Positions 57,218 through 64,000 of a DNA stretch of 64,000 nt are shown one piece after another. Within the stretch, counting starts at the first letter, position 1. Each line of letters opens with the position of its first letter. The notes under the pieces were generated by a model. That model had not been told where the DNA came from. It saw only the letters and a list, made by a program, of their open reading frames with translations, and did not search any database. The position numbers were made by a program, and so were the translations under genes. Source of the DNA: Limanda limanda (taxonomy: Eukaryota; Chordata; Actinopteri; Pleuronectiformes; Pleuronectidae); NCBI RefSeq assembly GCF_963576545.1, contig NC_083638.1:2212619-2276618 (forward strand), written 5' to 3'.

Positions 57218-57327
57218 GGAGGAGGAGGAGGAGGAGGAGGAGGAGGAGGAGGAGGAGGAGGAGGAGGAGGAGGAGGAGGAGGAGGAGGAGGAGGAGGAAG
57301 AGGAGGAGGAGCAGGAGGAGGAAGAGG
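57218..57327 (+). repeat. (GGA)n, sense (CCT/CTC)n, just upstream of the slc9a5 start
   Basis: About 26 uninterrupted units, then imperfect GGA/GCA/GAA. Located 65-175 bases upstream of the ATG, so it is either core promoter or 5' UTR. Confidence 0.95.
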
Positions 57328-57406
57328 CCGGTACTACTCACACCGGTAAGACACGGAGGAGGGGACACCGGAGCTAGACATGTGACCCCCCCAGTCCCGC
57401 TTTAAA

Positions 57407-57409
<3 letters not shown>

Positions 57410-57499
<90 letters not shown>

Positions 57500-57530
57500 A
57501 AATACAAACACACGCACGCACACACACACT

Positions 57531-57567
<37 letters not shown>

Positions 57568-57605
57568 AAATACAAACACACGCACGCACACACACATATA
57601 CACAC
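57410..57605 (+). repeat. CA-rich microsatellite upstream of slc9a5
   Basis: Pure (CA)n 57412-57488, then two copies of a CGCACACGCACAAATACAAA-containing block (around 57489-57525 and 57556-57590), which duplicates the microsatellite edge. Confidence 0.93.
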
Positions 57606-57609
57606 AAAC

Positions 57610-58029
57610 ACACACAATATAAATAAAAAAGAATACGATATCAGTGATTAAATAATGAAATATTGTGACATTAAAACACAAACCTTTGATGTTGATACTT
57701 TAACTTTATACTTGGAATCTTCCTCCACATGTTTTTATTATTTGGACCTTTCAGTGATTTCCTCCTCTGGTTCTCAATCTTTGGCTCGAGTCTCTTTAAA
57801 AGGTCATCAGACAAACAGAGGGGTCAGGAGACAGGAAGCTGTGTCACATACGTGAGTGTGAGTTTTAAACTCTCTTCACATCTGGATCAGAGAACCAGGC
57901 CCAGAGGTCAAGGGTGAAAACATCTGGTTTAATCTGAACAGTGTTTTCATTCAGGAGTTTCCAGATGTTCTTCTCCCATCATCTTCCAGCTCCTCCCACA
58001 GGACCCTGAGGTGCACCCAGGCCTGAGGT
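57610..58029. other. Intergenic, no feature seen
   Basis: Unique-looking sequence between the slc9a5 upstream region and the 58030 array. No exon, promoter signature or repeat recognised. Confidence 0.5.
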
Positions 58030-58440
58030 CAGCTGGGAGCCAGGACCCAGACCAGGACCCAGACCAGGACCCCGACCAGGACCCTGACCAGGACCCCGAC
58101 CAGGACCCTGACCAGGACCCCCGACCAGGACCCTGACCAGGACCATGACCAGGACCCCCGACCAGGACCCTGACCAGGACCCTGACCAGGACCAGGACCC
58201 TGAGGTGCACCCGGGCCTGCAGTCAGCTGGGAGCCAGGACCCAGACCAGGACCCTGACCAGGACCCTGACCAGGACCCTGACCAGGACCATGACCTGGAC
58301 CATGACCAGGACCAGGACCCTGACCAGGACCATGACCAGGACCCCTGACCAGGACCCCCGACCAGGACCCTGACCAGGACTAGGACCCTGACCAGGACCA
58401 TGACCAGGACCCCGACCCCGACCAGGACCCAAACCAGGTT
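58030..58440. repeat. CCAGGACCCTGA minisatellite
   Basis: Twelve-base units CCAGGACCCTGA and CCAGGACCCCGA with CCAGGACCATGA variants. Two roughly 190-bp halves each begin GAGGTGCACCC...CAGCTGGGAGCCAGGACCC, showing a larger duplication. Hexamer relationship to the 56150-56560 array. Confidence 0.93.
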
Positions 58441-58689
58441 CCCACAAGCCCTCGGTCGGTTGGAGATTCACGGAGGATGAACAGTAGTTTGTTTTGACCT
58501 GTGGCGGCCTTCAAAATAAAAGCTTATGAGACTTGACTAGTGAGTTGTTTGATAAGCGATGCAGATGATTAGTGATCAATTAATAATGATCAACTTTATA
58601 ATAACAAAAAAGGTTTTTAATAACAATAAAGTTTTTTCTCAGAATTAGAGACGTCATCATTTTGAAGAAAACAAACACAAAACTTAAGT

Positions 58690-59909
58690 TCTTCATAAAA
58701 AACTTTATTACTTAGAACATGGAACAGGTTCACTCTTCCTCTACTGTTTCTATAAAATGTTCATCTTCCACTTTAAATTAAAACAGAGTCTTCATCAGCA
58801 GAGTCACACAAACTGACCTGAGGTCAGAAGAAGCAGCTGACACACACAACCACACACACACACACACACAAACACACAAACACACACACACACACACAAA
58901 CACACAAACACACACACACACACACAGGGCTAAAGCAGTGACAGTGACATGTTGAACTGTTTTGTTCCACATTAGTGATTTTATTCTAATTTGTTTTGTG
59001 ACATGTAGTGTGTGTGTGCGTGTGTGTTTGTGTGCGTGTGTGTTTGTGTGTGCTTGTGTGTGTGTGTCTGCGTGTGTGTGTGTGTTTGTGAACGGTGACA
59101 CAGCAGCTTGGTTGTAAAGGCGACGTCTCACCTGGTCCGAGTCTGAATCTCTCTAGTGGTAATAGATGATATTTCCAGCACACACTTCAGTAAAATAATT
59201 TTTTATTATACATTCTTTTCATTCATATTTACATTCTGTATTAAAATGATCATTAGATCAGATTTTTAAAAGTCTCAGTTCCTCAGTTTCCTGCTTTAGT
59301 TTTTATTTATCAGCTGAATCAATAAAAGTATCGATCAATGATTTCATTTTAAAACACGATTTACATTCAGTTGGATTCAGACTCAGACTTTAGTGAAATG
59401 TTGGTGAAAGAGATTGTTGCTAAAACTTTAACTTAACGTGTGTTTTAAATATCAAACATTTTAAAGTTTGTCTTTAATGTGTATGTGTGTGTGTGTGTGT
59501 GTGCATGTGTGTTTGTGTGTGTGTGTCAGTAACGTGAGATCAATAAAAAAATAACTTTTAGTGAAACATTGAAACTTGTGAATTTTGTGTGTTAAAAACT
59601 AGTTTGTGTAGTTAAAAAAAAATAAAAACAGCTGAGTACGTGTAATTCAGTGTGTGTATTTGTGTGTGTTGCACGGTGTTTTGTGTGTCTGTGTGAATCA
59701 CCTGCTGTTGTTCAACATGCTAATATAATCACATTTACATGTGATAAAACCACACACTGTGTCGGAATGAAACTGATTCTCTGGTTTTTAACGGTTTCCA
59801 CATGAACAGTGTTGACAATAAAGTTTGTTCAGTTTGAATCAGTCCTTCCTGTCGGTGGGCGGAGCCTCTCATCTGATCAGCTGAGTCCAGTCTCTTTAAT
59901 CGATGACGA
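58690..59909 (-). other. fhod1: Probable fhod1 3' UTR
   Basis: Lies directly after the fhod1 stop. Sense AATAAA at 58704-58709 is the most distal candidate polyadenylation signal; closer AT-rich signals exist near 59200-59295. Contains CA tracts at 58850-58925 and TG at 59482-59525. Extent is inferred. Confidence 0.45.
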
Positions 59910-59992
59910 TCAGACTCTGTCTCCCGTCTTGCTGTTGAGTCCCAGAGCCTGAACCACGTCCAGACTGAGGCCGCCCTTCAGGGTCCTGCGCA
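59910..59992 (-). CDS. fhod1: fhod1 last exon
   Basis: Reads LRRTLKGGLSLDVVQALGL then NSKTGDRV and TGA (59910-59912). The split Leu codon joins the previous exon as RKSLRRTLK. Acceptor TTGCAG at 59993. Confidence 0.92.
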
Positions 59993-60514
59993 CTGCAACA
60001 CAACACAGACACACAATGTGACAGGAATCAGGTGTGTCGTGCGTTTGACGCCGTTGTCGTCGGACGAGCGGTTGTCGAGTTATTTTCATGTGCGACGTCA
60101 GAAGGTAGCAGCTGCTTTGACACAGTCTGGCAAAGTGAGGTCAACGCACACACGTCGTTAATGTTGGTTGAAGCTGTGATGTCACCGGGCAGGAAGCTGC
60201 GTACGTGTGACAGTGACCCCGACTTTAATCTGACCAATCACGTGCGGCGCTGAGTGACGGTTCTGATGCCGCCTCAGCAGTGGTGGAAAGTAACGAAGTA
60301 GTAATACTTCGTTACGAAGCAGAAATACTTCGTTACTGTACTCAAGTAGATTTTTCACATATCTGTACTTTACTTGAGTATTTATTTTCCTGACGACTTT
60401 TTACTTTTACTCGTTACATTTGAGCACAAATATCTGTACTTTCTACTTCTTACATTCTCAAAACTGGCTCGTTGCTTGAGCAGCGGAGGTTGGCGCCGCA
60501 CGCCTCTACGCACG

Positions 60515-60549
<35 letters not shown>

Positions 60550-63500
60550 GAATAGTCCAGTTTGATCGTCTTCTCGGCTCCTCCAGGGCCGTGACCGACT
60601 CTGGAGGGGCCGATCGGAGGACCTCTCTAAACCATCCAATGGGGAGTAGCGATGTGTGTACAAAGGGGAGGGACTTAATCAACGCATGCACACTCCCCAT
60701 CCATCTATTCCCTTTAGAATGATCCAGGTGCTCATGCAGGAGCTCGGTTCAGTTCAGTCTTTAGTTTTCTGTCTGAAATTTGGCAGGAAAACGAGACTGT
60801 GTCCAGTGATTTGTTCTTCTCTGTACCAGCCCTGCATGTGCAGGCTGTTAAAAGAGAAACCATCTTATTTTGTGTGCCTTGTTTCCCTTTGCTGAGTTAT
60901 CATAAGGAACATTGTGTATCACTCCTGCTACTGATGAGAGGTCCATGTTTAGTGATATTTACAGAATGTTTTAGTGGTTATTCTGTGGTTTATTAATGTT
61001 CTTACAGACACAAGAGGCACTTGTTTATAGTTGATTCTTTGTTGTCTCTAGAAGTTCAGATTCACTGGTCCATAACTATTTGAACCTCAGCATCTAGGGT
61101 TCAAAATTGGTAAAATTATACATTATATACATTATATGCATATTGTGGTTATAATTTTTCAGTCAGTTGAGATAAATCTTGAGGAGAAACATTTTGGGTT
61201 GTTTTGTGTCTGTATAGGACTACTATAAAAAGCACTTTGCATTTTTAATTTTGGTACTTGTACTTTTACTTTTGATACTTAAGTACATTTCAACACCAGA
61301 TACTTTTGATACTTAAGTACATTTAATATGAGCAACTCTAAGACTTTTACTTAAGTCATTTTCTGACGGGTGACTTTTACTTTCACCGAAGTCACTTTCA
61401 GGTGAGATATCTGTACTTTTACTCAAGTATGGCTTTTAAGTACTTTATACTCCACTGCGCCTCAGTAACTGTGGGTTAAAGTCTTGGTTCCCTGTCGGAC
61501 TCTCAGCCACGTGACGCTTACTGCGCCGGTCGAGGTCGCAGCGTCCTTCACAGCCGCCGGGCGATCTGATTGGACGAGCACGAGACAGATTAAGCGATGA
61601 AGTGAAAACAGAGTCGTGATTGGCTCAGATAAGGAGGATGTTTTGGACACAGAGCTGCTGTTGTGTCTCCACAGAGTCTGAACCAGGCCGAGGCGGCGAG
61701 GTCGCGGGGGTCACGACCTTCTGAAGATCTAAAGGAACATTACAGCATTGCTCTGTACTCACGTGACTTCCTGTTGACTCGGGAGCGGGCTCGCGTCTTG
61801 GGGCTTGATGCTCGGACTGAGGGATTCTGGGTAACGGACTTGACGAGTCGGTCCATGATCTCGTCGGTGGCGTCGTCCTGGGAGCTGGTCCCGTCGTCTC
61901 TGGCTCCAGACAGCTGACACGGACTCACCCGGCCCATACCTGCAGACCAGAACCAGAACTTAACCCAGACCAGGACAGGGACCAAGATGTTCAGATAAAG
62001 ACTAAATGTGTCTTTACTGCGAAGAAGGTCTGAGACGTCTCATGATCACGGACTATAAATAAAGATGGATGACGGGTCTGATATGAACGCACAATCATCA
62101 GGGTCAAAGTTTGTCTGAAGATTATTTTCTTGATGAATTAATTTATTGTTTGACTGTAAAAACAGAAATTAAGAACATCTCAGATACGAACGCTGCCATC
62201 TTGTGGTGATAACAGTATTTGTAGTGATCGTAGAGTCGAGCCGACCAATCCTGAGTCGGCCTCAGCTGTCAATCATAATGTCTCAGCCAGTTTATATATC
62301 ATCAAATAACTAATTAAAACTTGAACATCAGCGTGATGAGACCTGAAATGACAGACACCATCTTTATGGGGGGGGGGGGTCCATGTCCCATCTGCTAACA
62401 TCGAGGAGGAGAGGTTTATGGCCTATGATGCAGCCAGCCACAAGGGGGTGATAGAGAGACGGAGCCGTCCATAGATATATATATATAAAGACTAGATGTC
62501 TGGTCTGCGTTGCCGGGCAACGGGGACGAACGTCCGCACATGGCGGCCATCTTGCTACAGGCAGCTCTCTCACCCATAACATTGTGTTGGTAAATAACCA
62601 TAACTTGCTCAATTTTCAACCGATCTTTAAACGGTTTGGTTTGTTATAAACGTCAGAGATGTAGATATGACACTGCATACTTGTGAATAATTATGTTATT
62701 TTCTAAACATTTTTTTATAATTTATGCAGTGTCATAACTACATATCTGACGTTTATAACAAACCAGATAGTTCAAAAATCGGTTGAAATTTGAACAAGTT
62801 ATGGTTATTTACCAACACAATGTAATGGGTGAGCGAGATACCCCCTAGCAAGATGGCCGCCATGTGTGGACGTCCGGCTCCGTCGAACGAGACATCTAGT
62901 CTTTATATATAAATCTATGGACACGTCTACGATCAGAACAGACTCATCACAGATTCCTTCTCTGCACATAAATCACCTCAAAATATGGAGGCTTTTATCT
63001 TGAAATAAAATAACTGAAATAACACAGACACATCTGAGTCTCTTCGATCATCTGCTGCAAATAAAGAGAAACGTGTCGAAGCTGGAAACAGGAAGTAACT
63101 GTCAACACCAGTTTCCTTCCTGCGGTCTGATGATGTTCAGTGTAATCCTCAGTTCCTCAAAGTAACTAAGTACATGTACTCGAGTGCTCAGGAGTATCTT
63201 ACTGCGGACGGCTCTTGAGCGCCTCAGGCCTCTGGAGTCGACACTCAGACTGAGGTCGCTGCTGACCAGCAGGTTCTTCATGTTCTCATGCTCCTCCTCC
63301 TGAGCTAGCTCCGCCTCCGTCGGCGAGGACACATGGGAGGGGCTGTCCGGACGAGGCACCGCCCCCGAGAACTTCTCCGTCTGAGAGGAAGAGGAGGAGG
63401 AAGAGGAGAAGAACAGAGATGAGGAGGAGGATGAAGACCTGCTGAGTTGGGGTCAAACACATTAAACATAACCAGAGAAGACCAGAGGGTTGTGTTGTGA

Positions 63501-63734
63501 CCTCTGACCTCCCGTGCAGGTCGGGGTCAGCGGGTCGTTACCTCGGTGATCATCTTGCCCCTGGTCTTGGTTCTCTCGCGGTGAGTCGCTCGTTTCCGTT
63601 TCAGCGTGAGCACTCGCTCCCGGGTCGTCCGGTACTCCAGAGAGAACTCGCTGATGATGCGACAGAAGCTCGTGACCTTGATGTCTCTGATGGAAGAGGA
63701 GGGCTGACCCAGGAAGAGCAGGAAGGAGTGGAAC
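59910..63734 (-). CDS. fhod1: fhod1 (formin homology 2 domain protein), 3' part, whole-gene entry
   Basis: Actin-assembly formin acting at stress fibres downstream of Rac/Rho-ROCK. Four exons are visible: the C-terminal FH2 segment (SEFSLEYRTTRERVLTLKRK; ERTKTRGKMITETEKFSG), an acidic/Ser linker, and the DAD (DEIMDRLVKSVTQNP, RARSRVNRKSLRRTLKGG) that binds the N-terminal inhibitory domain. The protein ends LDVVQALGLNSKTGDRV. The ROCK-type Ser/Thr sites of the family (RKSLRRTLK) are present. The ending DVVQALGL and proximity to slc9a5 favour FHOD1 over FHOD3. All joins are in phase. The 5' part lies beyond base 64000. It runs in the same direction as slc9a5, upstream of it. Confidence 0.88.
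60278..61457 (+). mobile_element. Non-autonomous hAT element with perfect 8-bp target duplication
   Basis: Ends CAGTGGTGGAAAGTAACGAA and, reversed, CAGTGGAGTATAAAGTAC. Flanked by identical CGCCTCAG at 60270-60277 and 61458-61465. Sub-terminal TACTTGAGTA/ACTCAAGTA repeats. 1,180 bases with an internal GC-rich segment including (CT)n at 60521-60548 and no transposase frame. It sits inside the last fhod1 intron. Confidence 0.93.
61763..61939 (-). CDS. fhod1: fhod1 penultimate exon: DAD
   Basis: Reads MGRVSPCQLSGARDDGTSSQ, DDATDEIMDRLVKSVTQNPS and VRASSPKTRARSRVNRKS. DEIMD.LV is the autoregulatory helix and the basic cluster follows. 177 bases, 2+174+1. Donor GTGAGT (61757-61762). Confidence 0.94.
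62046..62469 (-). mobile_element. MITE family B copy 3 (inverted)
   Basis: The reverse complement carries ATGATTGACAGCTGAGGCCG, CTCTACGATCACTAC and AAGATGGCAGCGTTCGTATC in the same order as 34925-35330. The plus-strand left part starts ACTATAAATAAAGATGG. It ends where the foldback element begins. Confidence 0.7.
62470..62919. mobile_element. Foldback MITE, copy 2
   Basis: 450 bases; same arms as 180-628 (CATAGATATATATATATAAAG ... CTTTATATATAAATCTATG; CATAACTTGCTCAATTTTCA). Arm-to-arm divergence is a little higher than in copy 1. Confidence 0.85.
63203..63380 (-). CDS. fhod1: fhod1 exon: linker between FH2 and DAD
   Basis: Starts TEKFSGAVPRPDSPSHVSSP and continues HENMKNLLVSSDLSLSVDSR, ending LRRSRAVR. 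178 bases, phase 0 to 1; donor GTAAGA (63197-63202). (M)ITETEKFSG is continuous with the FH2 exon. Confidence 0.92.
63542..63734 (-). CDS. fhod1: fhod1 exon: C-terminal FH2 domain
   Basis: Reads FHSFLLFLGQPSSSIRDIKV, TSFCRIISEFSLEYRTTRER and VLTLKRKRATHRERTKTRGK, then MITE. F..F..EYRTTR.RV..Q(K)R..A...ER.KTRGKMIT is the FHOD-type FH2 end. 193 bases, 1+192; acceptor TGTGTAG at 63735. Confidence 0.95.
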
Positions 63735-63821
<87 letters not shown>

Positions 63822-64000
63822 AACACACACACAAACACACACACAAACACACACACACACACACACAGACACACACAGACACACACACACGTTCACACCT
63901 GTGTATTGTATGGTAACACATTGTATTCAGTGTGTGAGTGTGTGAGTAGTGTGTGTGTGTGTGTGTGTGTGTGCGTGTGTGAGTGTGTGTGCGTGTGTTT
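63735..64000. repeat. CA and TG microsatellites in a fhod1 intron
   Basis: (CA)n with CAAACACA interruptions at 63738-63890, and (TG)n at 63930-63998, running off the right edge. The CA tract begins right at the acceptor of the FH2 exon. Confidence 0.93.

Larger units (their letters stand above)
61940..63202 (-). other. fhod1 intron
   Basis: Filled by MITE family B copy 3 (62046-62469) and the second foldback element (62470-62919) placed back to back; the rest is unremarkable. Confidence 0.7.

Noticed and set aside
57947..58471. Gly/Ser/Trp and Asp/Pro/Gln frames
   Set aside because: By-products of the CCAGGACCCTGA minisatellite on both strands.

Overview
The window is nuclear DNA from a bony fish, probably a percomorph teleost. 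The evidence is spliced vertebrate genes with GT-AG introns, very dense CA/TG, GA, GAA, GGA and ATCT microsatellites, hAT-type and foldback DNA elements, and retroposon tails of the kind common in percomorph genomes. No bacterial, phage or CRISPR-type content is visible, and I found no exotic new system. What is unusual is how tandem repeats have grown through, or right up to, coding exons and splice sites.

Three genes can be read, all on the minus strand, so each runs from right to left. (1) plekhg4, a puratrophin-type Rho guanine nucleotide exchange factor, runs from a probable promoter near 42.3 kb to beyond base 1. Eighteen exons are recognised; the last one here is the start of the PH domain and the 3' end lies outside the window. 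(2) slc9a5 (NHE5, a plasma-membrane/endosomal Na+/H+ exchanger) is complete: 16 coding exons from the ATG at 57152 to the stop at 46052, 1006 codons, with every exon joining in phase. (3) The last four coding exons of fhod1, a formin, occupy 59910-63734: the end of FH2, a linker, the autoinhibitory DAD and the C-terminus. The rest lies to the right. plekhg4 beside slc9a5 beside fhod1 matches the human 16q22.1 neighbourhood as I remember it, which supports the orthology calls.

Region by region: 1-18.4 kb holds the plekhg4 body (PH start, DH, Ser-rich linker, spectrin-like repeats, Sec14-like domain, then a giant 3.5-kb exon with an acidic block and about 44 degenerate copies of a DSYSEN-type peptide). 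18.4-33.7 kb is a 15-kb intron with a decayed hAT transposon. 33.7-42.3 kb carries the start codon, 5' UTR exons and two large minisatellites. 42.3-46.0 kb is intergenic and dominated by a purine-rich 20-bp minisatellite. 46.0-57.2 kb is slc9a5, with an LTR-like block in intron 1. 57.2-59.9 kb holds the slc9a5 promoter and the probable fhod1 3' UTR. 59.9-64 kb is the fhod1 3' part, with a hAT element showing a perfect 8-bp target duplication and a second copy of the foldback element seen at the far left.

The three proteins act in different processes (Rho/actin signalling, pH and Na+ homeostasis, actin assembly); nothing indicates joint regulation. Exon limits were set by hand from GT/AG sites and phase continuity. 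Two single-base frame breaks in the giant plekhg4 exon remain unresolved.
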